Assembly: GCA_936914845.1 (NCBI GenBank)
Contig: CAKZGE010000003.1
Span: forward strand, 372,001-436,000
Length of the DNA: 64,000 bases
Direction of reading: 5' to 3'
Origin: an uncultured Chloracidobacterium sp.
GTDB lineage: Bacteria; Acidobacteriota; Blastocatellia; Pyrinomonadales; Pyrinomonadaceae
Position 1 is the stretch's first letter. Every line of letters starts with the position of its first letter. The notes beneath the pieces are model-generated. The model made no database searches. It saw only the letters and a list, made by a program, of their open reading frames with translations, and had not been told where the DNA came from. This document shows positions 9,647-18,855 of the stretch, piece by piece. The position numbers and the translations under genes are program-made.

Positions 9647-10720
9647 TCAGGCCTCGAACGGTATTTCCGCATTTTGAAGCACACCAAGTTCGTTCCGGCT
9701 TACTTTTTCAAGCAGTTCCGGATCGTCAAACATCTTCAAAAGCCCATTGACGGTAGCATACCTAGGTTCTTCGGCCACGGCGACCGGCAAATTGATGAAA
9801 TTGCGAAGGTAGTTATCGATACCGTCCAAAAGCGACCCGCCGCCGGTTAGAATAACGCCGCGGTCGTAGATATCGGCGGCCACCTCCGGCCGCAATTCGG
9901 TCAATGTGTCTTTTACGGTTTGGGCGATGCGGCGGACTATGCCTTCGACCACCGGATAAAGCTCGCCGTTCGTGACTTCGACGGCCGCCGGGCTGCCGGT
10001 CTGTACATCACGTCCGCGGACCTCTATCGTTTTCGAAATGTCGTCTGGCAGATACGTCGAAACAAAATTCGTCTTTAAAGATTCAACGGTCTCTTCGCCC
10101 ACCTGCAAACCGCGATGACGGCGAAGGTGGGTTGAGATAACATCATTTATCTCGTTGCTTCCATAGCGCTCGGACATCGAATGTACGACCGAACCTTTGG
10201 CGACGATAGCAATGTTCGTTGTCGCTGCGCCGATGTCTATTATCGCGGATGCTCGTTTATCGGTAGCAAGAACGCCGGCTCCAAATGCAGCGGCCAGGCC
10301 TTCTTCCATCATAAATACCTTGCCGATGTGCGATTCTTCGGCCGCATTCATCAATGCTCTCTGTTCAACGTGCGTAACGTCTGAGACCATGCTCATGACA
10401 GCCTGAAGCGCGAGATTTGAACCGCCCGACCGAGATTTTTTAACAAAATGCGCAAGCATCTTCTTCGTTCGTTCAAAATCGCCGACCACGCCGCCTGTCA
10501 GCGGGGCGAGCACCACAACATCGCGACCTTCGCGGCCTGCCATATCAGCAGCATCACGGCCAAAAGCCACGATCTCTTCGCTCATTTCATTGATAGCTAC
10601 GAGTGACGGTTCATCAAGCACCACGCCGCGATCTTTGACAGCGATGATAGTGCTTGCCGTACCAAGGTCGATAGCCATTGATTCGGTAACCAATTTTTTG
10701 AGGGACGAGATCTTGAGCAT
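9647..10720 (-). CDS. mreB: MreB/Mbl-family actin-like protein (divergent)
   Basis: A 357-residue actin-fold ATPase of the MreB family. It shows the phosphate-1 motif AIDLGTASTIIAVKDRG, the connect region LAPLTGGVVGDFERTKKML, a phosphate-2 motif ASAIIDIGAATTNIAIV and an adenosine motif GVILTGGGSLLDGID. In canonical MreB the phosphate-2 loop is DIGGGTT; here the middle glycines are Ala-Ala. The gene stands alone, without mreC, mreD, pbp2 or rodA, 63 bases downstream of an FHA-GAF-cyclase on the same strand. I therefore suspect a paralog rather than the main rod-shape gene. The symbol marks the family. Confidence 0.85.
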   Translation of the reverse strand: MLKISSLKKLVTESMAIDLGTASTIIAVKDRGVVLDEPSLVAINEMSEEIVAFGRDAADMAGREGRDVVVLAPLTGGVVGDFERTKKMLAHFVKKSRSGGSNLALQAVMSMVSDVTHVEQRALMNAAEESHIGKVFMMEEGLAAAFGAGVLATDKRASAIIDIGAATTNIAIVAKGSVVHSMSERYGSNEINDVISTHLRRHRGLQVGEETVESLKTNFVSTYLPDDISKTIEVRGRDVQTGSPAAVEVTNGELYPVVEGIVRRIAQTVKDTLTELRPEVAADIYDRGVILTGGGSLLDGIDNYLRNFINLPVAVAEEPRYATVNGLLKMFDDPELLEKVSRNELGVLQNAEIPFEA

Positions 10721-10783
10721 AAACTACAGCCAGCTAATTATATTCTTTTATAAATGAGAATGACAACAAATTTTCGGAAAGAT

Positions 10784-12535
10784 CTAACCCCAGCGTATTT
10801 CAAGCACAGGTACCGGCTGAGCTCGATTTTTTACGGTCAGCGGTTCCAGTTGATTGACGGGAATACGGCTGCCGCTGGCCGCATGCGTTGCCTCGCTGAT
10901 CAGAATTTGGCCTCCGCGGGCATTAGATTCAAGCCTCGAGGCTAAATTTACCGTATCTCCGATGGCGGTATATTCAGATCGCTTGTCCGAACCTACATAG
11001 CCAATGGTCGCTTCGCCGGTGTGGAGTCCGATACCGATAGATATTTGATTCAGGCCCTCTGCCTTTAGTTCATCATTGAGCGAAACGAGCCGCTTTTGCA
11101 TGGTGACCGCTGCTTTTACCGCATTCAGCGCATCTTCGTCCGAAGCGGTCGGCGCTCCGAAAATGGCCATCAAACCATCGCCGATATATTTATCCAGCGT
11201 TCCGCCGTGCTGAAAGATTATCTCTGTCATTGCTGAGAAATATTTATTCAACAGCATAACTACTTTCTCCGGCTTCTGTGTTTCCGAAATGGCGGTAAAA
11301 CCGCGAATATCGGCAAAGAGAACGGTTATCTGCTGGTTTACACCGCCTAATCGGAACGAATTAGGGTTATTCAAGAGCTGCTTTACGACATATTCCGGCA
11401 TAAAACGGCTGTAATTTGCCCGGGCAACCTCTTCGCGAGCAAGCCGGTCGTGAGCTTTTACCGTCTCTACGGTGACGGCAGTTTGAGCAGCGACGGCACT
11501 GATCAATTCCAAATGGTCCGGTGTGAAAGCCGCGAAGGGGTCGAGCCGATCGGCATATATAACGCCATGGACGTTCGATTCGGTGATCAACGGAGCACAA
11601 ATAGTTGAACGAACGCCCTGCGAGACGATCGATTCTGCACCCAGGAATTGCGCGTCTGTGGTTGCGTCCTGTGACAACAAGGCGACCTTTTCCCGCATCA
11701 CTTTTTGTGTGATCGTGCGGCTGAGCGTAAGTTTTTCTGTCAATTTTGCGATCTTTTCATCTCGTGTGCGGACCGCCAGCGGAAACATACTGTAATCCAG
11801 GATCTTACCGTCAAGTGTTTCATCCGCCAGCAGAGCGACCACTCGGTCTGCCGGTGTGCCGCGAAATATCAGATCAGTAGCTTTTTCAAATATCTCTTTC
11901 AGGTCAAAAACGGTGCCGAGCGATTTGCTCATTTCATAGAGCAGGTCAAGTATTTTTGCTTTTCGACGGAGATCTTTGATCTCATCCGGCGATGCAAACG
12001 CAGATTCGAGCGAAAGATGCGATTGACGGCCGATGATCTCATTGGCGGAAAGTTGAAATTGGGTTTGCCCCAGCGGATTGTCGTCGTAATCTACACTGTC
12101 CGGCTTTACCTCGACCACGGTCGGCGCACTTTGATGAACTTCTATATCCGCCAGGTATTGCGGCGGACGCGGCGGCGTTGTCGGAGGTAGGTCGAAAGCA
12201 AAAGACGTTCTGACGACCGGCGCTGATTGTGTAAATTCCAAGCGGCTTTCGCCGATCAAGATCGCGTCGCCGGGCGAAAGAATGCGGTCCGTGATCGGAG
12301 AACCATTAACGAAAACGTGATTAACGCTGCGCTTGAGGGCTCCATTTTCGTAGAATCCATCGACCAATGTGAAATGTTCGCCGCCGGTTATGTGCGCATG
12401 TTTGCGCGAGACCCGTCGGTCGTTAAGTACTATATCGTTATCTTTTGCACGGCCGATCATATAGGTCTTGTTTTTTTCAAGACTTACTTCCCACACCCGG
12501 CCGGTCGGCTCAATGATCTTTAAAATCGAACTCAC
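10784..12535 (-). CDS. FHA-GAF class III adenylate/guanylate cyclase
   Basis: A 583-residue multidomain sensor. An FHA domain (about 1-105) shows GRAKDNDIVLNDRRVSRKHA, the usual phosphothreonine-binding loops. A linker is followed by a GAF domain (about 195-370, containing ICAPLITESNVHGVIYADRL). The C-terminal class III cyclase domain (about 395-583) has the metal motif LFADIRGFTAIS, the second Asp in DKYIGDGLMAIFG, and the transition-state motif DTVNLASRLE. Catalytic residues for cyclisation appear present, so it should make cAMP or cGMP; base specificity is uncertain. No membrane segment is seen. The mreB-like gene follows 63 bases downstream and is probably co-transcribed. Confidence 0.92.
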   Translation of the reverse strand: MSSILKIIEPTGRVWEVSLEKNKTYMIGRAKDNDIVLNDRRVSRKHAHITGGEHFTLVDGFYENGALKRSVNHVFVNGSPITDRILSPGDAILIGESRLEFTQSAPVVRTSFAFDLPPTTPPRPPQYLADIEVHQSAPTVVEVKPDSVDYDDNPLGQTQFQLSANEIIGRQSHLSLESAFASPDEIKDLRRKAKILDLLYEMSKSLGTVFDLKEIFEKATDLIFRGTPADRVVALLADETLDGKILDYSMFPLAVRTRDEKIAKLTEKLTLSRTITQKVMREKVALLSQDATTDAQFLGAESIVSQGVRSTICAPLITESNVHGVIYADRLDPFAAFTPDHLELISAVAAQTAVTVETVKAHDRLAREEVARANYSRFMPEYVVKQLLNNPNSFRLGGVNQQITVLFADIRGFTAISETQKPEKVVMLLNKYFSAMTEIIFQHGGTLDKYIGDGLMAIFGAPTASDEDALNAVKAAVTMQKRLVSLNDELKAEGLNQISIGIGLHTGEATIGYVGSDKRSEYTAIGDTVNLASRLESNARGGQILISEATHAASGSRIPVNQLEPLTVKNRAQPVPVLEIRWG

Positions 12536-12600
12536 AGTATAACTAATTGTAAATGCTAAAATTCAAATGGTAAATTGGAGCCGCTCCACATTTTTCAACT

Positions 12601-13518
12601 ATGGTAGATAAAGCCGAAATTTATAGTGCAAATGCCGCGAAAACCGAGCTTGCCGAATTATTTGGCCTATCGGCCCGCTCGATTCACCTTGTCAAAACGA
12701 GCAGTCTCTGCGAGCTGGGGTGGCAGGAAACCAGCTACCCCGTTTCTCTGGCCCTGAGCGACGGCATTTTGCATCTACCGATCGCAGAAGACGGTTCTCT
12801 TCAGACATCCGAACTGAACGGGCACTCCGCTCTGCCGGTATCGGCCATCAATATAAACGCCGCGGACACGATGACCGGGGTGCGATTGCGGCCGCATGAA
12901 ATAGCCGATCTAATATCATTACTGCCGGATCTGCCCGTGGCCATCTGCGTCACCGCCATCGCCCGGATCGGGCCGTTTCCGCAAGAATTTGCAAAACTTG
13001 CGAATATGCTTATCCTTGCCGGTTCGGGTTTCGGCTTAGCGGAAGATTCGCTTGTCCTTTCGTCTGCTGACCCTCCAAAACACAAAGACATTTCGATCTC
13101 GGCGGAGCTTGTCGAGACTTTGCGGGCCCGTGCCGCCGAACGTGAAAACGTTCAAGAGCTGAAGGAAACTCGCGATCGATTTGAAAACTCGATGGTCGAA
13201 AAAATACCGCGATCAGAGATACTTTTTGCCAATGCTGACCGCTTGCCGCATATCTCGTGCATCTCCTTTGAAGGAATAAACGGCGAATTGCTAACGGCAG
13301 AGCTGGCGAAGGCCGGCATTTTGGCAAGAACGCCGGCGGCATGTTCTCCCGTCGGCCGAAACGGTGCAGGATTTCTAGAAGCGGCAAACATACCGTATGC
13401 CCGCGTTCGCGGCTCGGCTTCTTTCACCTTCACCGGAAATATTGCGGACCACACCGCGAAACTGGCGACGGAACTGCCGGAGATCGTCAGGCGTCTGAGG
13501 CTTCTGTCGGGAAGTTGA
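12601..13518 (+). CDS. Cysteine-desulfurase-like protein, probably lacking the PLP lysine
   Basis: A 305-residue protein whose C-terminal 150 residues follow the class V aminotransferase/NifS-IscS pattern: helices with RARAAERENVQELKETRDRF, then LPHISCISFEGINGELLTAEL, then RTPAACSP (position of the mobile catalytic Cys loop), then a closing strand with Gly-Ser-Ala-Ser. The N-terminal half is short and diverged. Where family members have an SxHK-type PLP lysine followed by a Gly-rich GPKG motif, this protein has ANMLILAGSGFGLAED with no Lys. It is about 80-100 residues shorter than IscS. It may be a pseudoenzyme or scaffold. It is divergent from the cyclase gene and converges on the sigma54 activator. 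Confidence 0.6.
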   Translation: MVDKAEIYSANAAKTELAELFGLSARSIHLVKTSSLCELGWQETSYPVSLALSDGILHLPIAEDGSLQTSELNGHSALPVSAININAADTMTGVRLRPHEIADLISLLPDLPVAICVTAIARIGPFPQEFAKLANMLILAGSGFGLAEDSLVLSSADPPKHKDISISAELVETLRARAAERENVQELKETRDRFENSMVEKIPRSEILFANADRLPHISCISFEGINGELLTAELAKAGILARTPAACSPVGRNGAGFLEAANIPYARVRGSASFTFTGNIADHTAKLATELPEIVRRLRLLSGS

Positions 13519-13521
13519 TGG

Positions 13522-16500
13522 TCATGCCGAACGCCGGATGCCGTAGCGCTCGATCTTCATATAAAGGCCGCGTCGAGTGAGCCCCAGCTCGTTGGCAACC
13601 CGCGAAATATTCCAGTTGTGGCGGCCGAGAGCTCCTTTTATCATGCGCGTTTCCAGCTCGCCGACGGCCGTTTCCAGCCGCATGCCTTCTTCGACCGCTT
13701 CAAACGGAACGGTACGCTCAAAGGAGGCGATCGGCCGTATAGACCCTTCGACAGGGGCAACGGGCCGGCCGACTTTTTTCAGATCCGGCGATAGATGGTC
13801 GGGCGAGATGATCTCCCCATCGACCGCACGGGCAATAATTCGCTGGATCTCGTTGCAAAGCTGACGGACATTTCCTTCCCAGTTGCACACCATCATAAGA
13901 TCAACGGTCTGCGGGGTAAAAACAACATTCTTTTTATTGAACCGAGTCGAATAATGGTTTACGTAATAATTTATGATCGGCGGTATCTCTGACCGGCGTT
14001 CGCGCAATGGAGGAACGCGCAGCCGCACAACATTTAGGCGGTAATAGAGATCTTCGCGAAATGTGCCGTCCGCGACCTTTTCTTCCAGCGGCATATTAGT
14101 AGCGGCAATTACGCGCACATCGACCTTTATCGGACGTTTTTCGCCGACCGGCTGCACCTCGCCTTCTTGTAAAAAACGAAGCAGCTTTGGTTGTACATCC
14201 AATGGCAGGTCGCCTATCTCGTCCAGAAACAGAGTGCCTCCATCTGCAGCCCGGATCATTCCCGGCGAATCGGAGACCGCACCCGTAAAGGCACCTTTCC
14301 GGTAGCCGAAAAGATGGCCTTCGGCAAGTTCCTTTGGCACCGCCGTACAATTAAATGGTACAAACACCTTATCTTTGCGGTTAGAGATCGTGTGGATAGC
14401 ACGCGAAACGAGTTCTTTGCCGGTACCGGATTCTCCCGTCACCAATACTGTTACGTCGGATGAACGGATCTTATAGACCTCTTCGACCAAAGAAGACATC
14501 GCCGGTGATGAATGTATGAAACCGGGCATCAAACTGGTGGACGTATATGGATTTGCTTCGGGTTCAAGCGGTGTGCTGTTTTCGCGAGATCTAAGGGCGA
14601 TGACATCCATGCCGAGTTCGGCAACGCGGAGCAGAGGCTGTAGCGATGTTCCGTCGTTCAGCACCGCTCCATCCGCCGGTTGAATAAGCACATAAGCCGG
14701 CCGGGCATTCATGGTTCTCAGGCGAAAGAATGCGAACGATTTCAATTGAGCGCATTTTTCTTCTTCCCCTTTTCTGATCGCTGCATTGAATTTTGAGGTC
14801 AGATCGGTGCTCTCGCTGCCGGTCAGCCCATGGGTAATAAACGGCTGCAGCAAACCACCCTCATTAAATTCGGCGATCACGATACGTTTGGCCCGGCTTT
14901 CCTGCTGTAAAACGGCGGTCAATTCTCGAAACAGCAGTTCGCGGCTGGCGGTTGCTTCTGCCAAACGAACCATCAATAGCTGCGAGGCGGCCGAATCCGG
15001 GGTCGCGGCTAAACTATTTGGTGTTTCCTGCCTTGCGGAAGCATCTTTGAGCCGGGCTATCTTCTCAAAAATAGCGGCCGCACGATCTGCCAAGCCAAGT
15101 CGTGTAAAGATCTCCGCTGCGTCAGTGAGGTGCCGCACCGGCTGTCTTTTAGGCTCCGGGGGCATATTTTCACCGATCAGTTCGTGAACGACCGCTGTTT
15201 GATAGACGTCCTCTGCGGCCTCGAATATGGTCAAACTACGGTTAAAATGATGTACCGCAAGCTGGGCGTTGCCGACCGCTAAAGCTGCCATTCCTCGCAG
15301 CCGCTGGATATTGCCGAGCACAAAAAAATCATTCGAAGGGTCTTGTTCCTCTATCTTTGCCAGATTGCGGGAGCATTCATCGACCGCACCCGCATTTAAC
15401 AGACTTTCGGCCAAGGTCAATTCGGCGGTCAGCGAATAATGGGTATCGCCGATGCTTTTACATAATTCGACCGTTTGTCTCGCCGTTTCAGCAGCCAGCT
15501 TGTGTTCGCCGCGGCCCAGATAACAGCGAGCCAGGCTGCTCAAAGCCTGTGCTTCATACCACTGCCGCTTGCGTTCGCGGGCCAGATCGACCGCTTCGGT
15601 CAAAAGAGCCTCGGCTTCTTCGAATTCTCCCCGCAATATCTTGAGTTCGCCGAGAGATTCCAAAATTCCGGCCATGTGTACGTGATTGGCCTTAATAGCG
15701 AGATCAAGGGACCGGCGGATCATTTCTTCGGCTTGATCCCAATGTCCGACGAGAACCAAATTGATGCCTAGATTGTTATAGGCGATGACGGAATTGAGAA
15801 CGTGTTCTGTCTGTTCAAAAAAACCGATCGATTTCTCAAGGCAGGCTATCCCGTCCTTTGGCTTCCGCAAGAAATAATAAGCCCCCGACATATCGGTGTA
15901 TAGCTTGCCGAGCATGAATGGAGCTGAGCGATCGCCGATTATGCGAATTCCAAGCTCGAAAAATTCAAGGGAACGCTGGCTATTGCCTTCTTGATGATGG
16001 CTCAGAGCGATCTCGCGATAGGCTTCGGCCATGCCGAGCCATTCACCTTCCTCACGAAATTGATTGAGGGCGGAAATGGCATAATCTCGGGCGATCGGAC
16101 ATTCATTCAGTTTGCGGTAAACGCGAGCCAATGCGATATAGATACCGCCCAAAAGCCTTTGGTGGCCGCCCTCCACAGCTTTCGCCAACGTGCTTTTTAG
16201 AATTGTTACCGCCTTAGGTTGGTCGGTCAGGTTGTTATACGCAACACCGAGTTGAGTGGAAACGCGGATCTGTGTGGCCGGTTCAAGCGGCCCCAGAAAA
16301 CTTTCGTCTTCAAATGGCCGGACAACTTCTAACGATTCTTCATATCTGCCTAAAGTTTCGAGGGTAAAAGAAAGCAGGCGCTTGAGATCCGCCAAGCGAT
16401 CGAAATTATGGTTGTAGCTGCTGATTGTTTCAACCAGCATGGCTTCTGCCTCATGCGAACGGCCCTCTCGCAGCTTTTGGCCGACCGCACGAAAAATGTT

Positions 16501-16617
16501 GTCGAGTCTTTCTCCGGAGATAGAGTTGCCGCGCGCCCTAGCGGAACGGCCGCTTGGTGTAGCGACAGCATCGCCGGCATATACATAATGCCTTCCCGAT
16601 ATTGCTCGATCTTTCAT
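13522..16617 (-). CDS. TPR-containing sigma54-dependent transcriptional activator
   Basis: A 1031-residue regulator. Residues about 30-520 form tandem TPR-like helical repeats, seen in phrases such as LGVAYNNLTD, IAYNNLGINL and LSSLARCYLGRGE. A short linker of about 150 residues follows. The AAA+ domain (about 690-930) has Walker A GESGTGKE, the sigma54-contacting GAFTGA loop, Walker B GGTLFLDEIGDL and an arginine-finger region. The C-terminal Fis-type HTH contains NWNISRVANELGLTRRGLY. It should activate RpoN-dependent promoters when the TPR domain receives a signal. There is no receiver domain. The promoter targets are not identifiable here. Confidence 0.93.
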   Translation of the reverse strand: MKDRAISGRHYVYAGDAVATPSGRSARARGNSISGERLDNIFRAVGQKLREGRSHEAEAMLVETISSYNHNFDRLADLKRLLSFTLETLGRYEESLEVVRPFEDESFLGPLEPATQIRVSTQLGVAYNNLTDQPKAVTILKSTLAKAVEGGHQRLLGGIYIALARVYRKLNECPIARDYAISALNQFREEGEWLGMAEAYREIALSHHQEGNSQRSLEFFELGIRIIGDRSAPFMLGKLYTDMSGAYYFLRKPKDGIACLEKSIGFFEQTEHVLNSVIAYNNLGINLVLVGHWDQAEEMIRRSLDLAIKANHVHMAGILESLGELKILRGEFEEAEALLTEAVDLARERKRQWYEAQALSSLARCYLGRGEHKLAAETARQTVELCKSIGDTHYSLTAELTLAESLLNAGAVDECSRNLAKIEEQDPSNDFFVLGNIQRLRGMAALAVGNAQLAVHHFNRSLTIFEAAEDVYQTAVVHELIGENMPPEPKRQPVRHLTDAAEIFTRLGLADRAAAIFEKIARLKDASARQETPNSLAATPDSAASQLLMVRLAEATASRELLFRELTAVLQQESRAKRIVIAEFNEGGLLQPFITHGLTGSESTDLTSKFNAAIRKGEEEKCAQLKSFAFFRLRTMNARPAYVLIQPADGAVLNDGTSLQPLLRVAELGMDVIALRSRENSTPLEPEANPYTSTSLMPGFIHSSPAMSSLVEEVYKIRSSDVTVLVTGESGTGKELVSRAIHTISNRKDKVFVPFNCTAVPKELAEGHLFGYRKGAFTGAVSDSPGMIRAADGGTLFLDEIGDLPLDVQPKLLRFLQEGEVQPVGEKRPIKVDVRVIAATNMPLEEKVADGTFREDLYYRLNVVRLRVPPLRERRSEIPPIINYYVNHYSTRFNKKNVVFTPQTVDLMMVCNWEGNVRQLCNEIQRIIARAVDGEIISPDHLSPDLKKVGRPVAPVEGSIRPIASFERTVPFEAVEEGMRLETAVGELETRMIKGALGRHNWNISRVANELGLTRRGLYMKIERYGIRRSA

Positions 16618-16862
16618 TTAGTTCTTCGACCCTAAACGGCTAATGATAGCCGTATTTCAGAAACTGCCGGCAATGAAAATGGTTACTTGGTAAACAGCGC
16701 ATTGGAAATCTAACAGAAAAGATCGACTATGTCTAGAAAATTCTTGTGCCGCGAAATATTTTGTCCATATTTTTGACCCGCCGGCTGAAAATAGGAGAAA
16801 GATCCGGTCGTTGAAAGCCTGTCTTGTAACAACCAAACGGGCGATCTGATAATCTCAAAACT

Positions 16863-17942
16863 ATGGATCGTTTTGGCAACGCAAAAAGAAGCATCGGGTT
16901 CGGCAAGTTGGCCGGTGTAACCGTTCTTGCGGATCGCCGGTTGTTCATCGTTCTGCTGATCTTAGCGGCGATCACCGCTTTTGGTCTGCGGAAATTGAAC
17001 GACGATCTGCTCGTCAGCGCGATCTTGGGAATCTTTACGGCTGTAGCATTTTTCGTTTGTGTCTTTATTCACGAAATGGCTCATGCGGTCGTTGCCCGCC
17101 GCAACGGGATCGAGGTATTGGACATTATTTTACACCCGTTTGGCGGCCTGACCCGTTTTCGGCGTGAACCGGAAACGCCGGTGGTCGAATTTCGGATCGC
17201 AGTCGCCGGCCCGGCGGCCAGTTTTGTGCTCGGTATGCTATTTACCGTTGCGGGTGTTTCAGCAATTGCGGGCGGGCTGGATATTTTAGCCGCCATATTT
17301 TTTGTGCTCGCAATGGTCAATTTTCTGCTGGCTTTGTTCAATATGCTGCCGGGTTATCCTTTGGATGGCGGCCGCGTACTGCGTGCCTATCTGCGACACA
17401 ATGGCCGCACACAAGATCAGGCAACGATCATTACGGGTCGTTCCGGTCAAGCAATTGGGGTCGTATTGGTTGTGTTCGGGGTGGTGATCGTCCTGTTGCG
17501 GGCGGATCTCTTAACAGGATCTTGGGCCGCTTTGACCGGGGTTTTCTTGTTCGATTCGGCAAGGCGTGTGATGAAAGAGGCCGCGGCGGCCGAAGATGTC
17601 ACGGCGGCGGCGGTGATGAAGTTGGCCGTGCCGATCGATCCTGCGATGCCGCTTCAACGGCTGTTCGACGAGATCCTGCCGGCACACCGGCAAGCCGTCT
17701 TTCCCGTTGCCAAGGGCCGCGAGCTATTCGGAATGCTGCTATTGGCGGACATTAAACTTCAATTTACGAACGAAATGCGTTCAAGGACCGTTGCCGAGGC
17801 GATGCGTCCGATAGTGCCGGAACATTTCGTTGAAATGGAGATGCCCTTGGTCGAGGTGAAACAGTTGATGCGCACGAACGGGTGCATGGCCGTGGCTGTC
17901 GTCGATGCAAACGGGAAGCTCGCCGGCTTTATCGGCGGCTGA
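16863..17942 (+). CDS. Site-2-type membrane metalloprotease (M50) with CBS domains
   Basis: A 359-residue integral membrane protein with about five to six hydrophobic segments. The zinc site is FIHEMAHAVV (HExxH) plus NMLPGYPLDGGRVLRA, where the Asp is the third ligand. Residues about 230-359 form a CBS pair, as in SpoIVFB-like proteases such as archaeal mj0392, whose activity may respond to nucleotides. It probably cleaves within a membrane-spanning segment of a regulatory substrate. It lies upstream of cdaA on the same strand with a 76-base gap. Confidence 0.88.
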   Translation: MDRFGNAKRSIGFGKLAGVTVLADRRLFIVLLILAAITAFGLRKLNDDLLVSAILGIFTAVAFFVCVFIHEMAHAVVARRNGIEVLDIILHPFGGLTRFRREPETPVVEFRIAVAGPAASFVLGMLFTVAGVSAIAGGLDILAAIFFVLAMVNFLLALFNMLPGYPLDGGRVLRAYLRHNGRTQDQATIITGRSGQAIGVVLVVFGVVIVLLRADLLTGSWAALTGVFLFDSARRVMKEAAAAEDVTAAAVMKLAVPIDPAMPLQRLFDEILPAHRQAVFPVAKGRELFGMLLLADIKLQFTNEMRSRTVAEAMRPIVPEHFVEMEMPLVEVKQLMRTNGCMAVAVVDANGKLAGFIGG

Positions 17943-18018
17943 GAAAATTTATTCAGCAGAAATTTTCGGAAATGCGAATGTGTTATGCTTATAGCGGCGC
18001 GTTCCGAGCCTTTACCGC

Positions 18019-18855
18019 ATGCAGATACCTGATTACACAACCCTAAGCACGCTTCGCAATGTCGCCGATATCGCGTTGGTCTTTGTGTTGGTATATGTTG
18101 TGTTAAAGCTGATGCGCGGCACGCGGGCAGTTCCGACGATCGTCGGGTTGGTACTTTTAGCACTTCTCTACTGGCTGTCGGTGGCGCAAGAGCTTCCAAC
18201 TCTCGAATTCGTGCTTCGCTATGCCGTGGTCTATATCGGGATCGCGATCATCGTATTGTTTCAATCCGAGATCCGACAGGCTCTGATGTATTTTGCAAAC
18301 CGGCTCCGCTTTCCGATAATTCGGCGGCAACGCGGCCAATTTGGCGGCAGCGTCTATGATGAGATCGTGCTTGCGGTAACAACACTGGCGACCGAAAAGA
18401 CCGGAGCTCTAATAGTAGTAGAACGCAAGGTGGGGCTTCGCAATTTTGTCGATGCCGGTGTTCAATTGGATGCCCGGATCAGCTACGATCTTTTGGTAAC
18501 TTTATTCAATCCCGCAACGCCGCTTCATGACGGCGCGGTGATAATTCAGAATGAACGTCTCGCGGCCGCCTCTGTGTTTCTGCCCCTGACGAAAAACCCG
18601 AGTATCTCGCGCGAACTCGGCACCCGCCACCGAGCCGCGATCGGCATTACCGAAGGTACAGACGCGATCGCTCTGGTCGTTTCGGAAGAGACGGGTCTGA
18701 TCACATATGTCGAAGCCGGGGATATGAAGCGCAATGTCGATACAACACTGCTTCGCCGATTGCTTCTTGACGCGATGGATATTCCGCTGGTGCACCAAGA
18801 GCGCAAGCCGACCAAGACAATGAATGAAGCTGAAACGGAGATAACCATCGGATAA
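18019..18855 (+). CDS. cdaA: Diadenylate cyclase CdaA
   Basis: A 278-residue enzyme that joins two ATP molecules into c-di-AMP. Three N-terminal membrane segments (about residues 14-85) are followed by a DAC domain with the hallmark HDGAVIIQNERLAAA (Asp-Gly-Ala) and GTRHRAAIGITEGTD (Arg-His-Arg) motifs. The cdaR-like gene begins at the very next base after the stop, the standard CdaA-CdaR operon. No glmM is seen downstream in this window. Confidence 0.95.
   Translation: MQIPDYTTLSTLRNVADIALVFVLVYVVLKLMRGTRAVPTIVGLVLLALLYWLSVAQELPTLEFVLRYAVVYIGIAIIVLFQSEIRQALMYFANRLRFPIIRRQRGQFGGSVYDEIVLAVTTLATEKTGALIVVERKVGLRNFVDAGVQLDARISYDLLVTLFNPATPLHDGAVIIQNERLAAASVFLPLTKNPSISRELGTRHRAAIGITEGTDAIALVVSEETGLITYVEAGDMKRNVDTTLLRRLLLDAMDIPLVHQERKPTKTMNEAETEITIG

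Noticed and set aside
13522..16617. Shadow ORFs on the opposite strand of the TPR-sigma54 gene
   Set aside because: Several open frames of 60-130 codons exist, but they have no ribosome sites or family features and follow the codon bias of the real gene.
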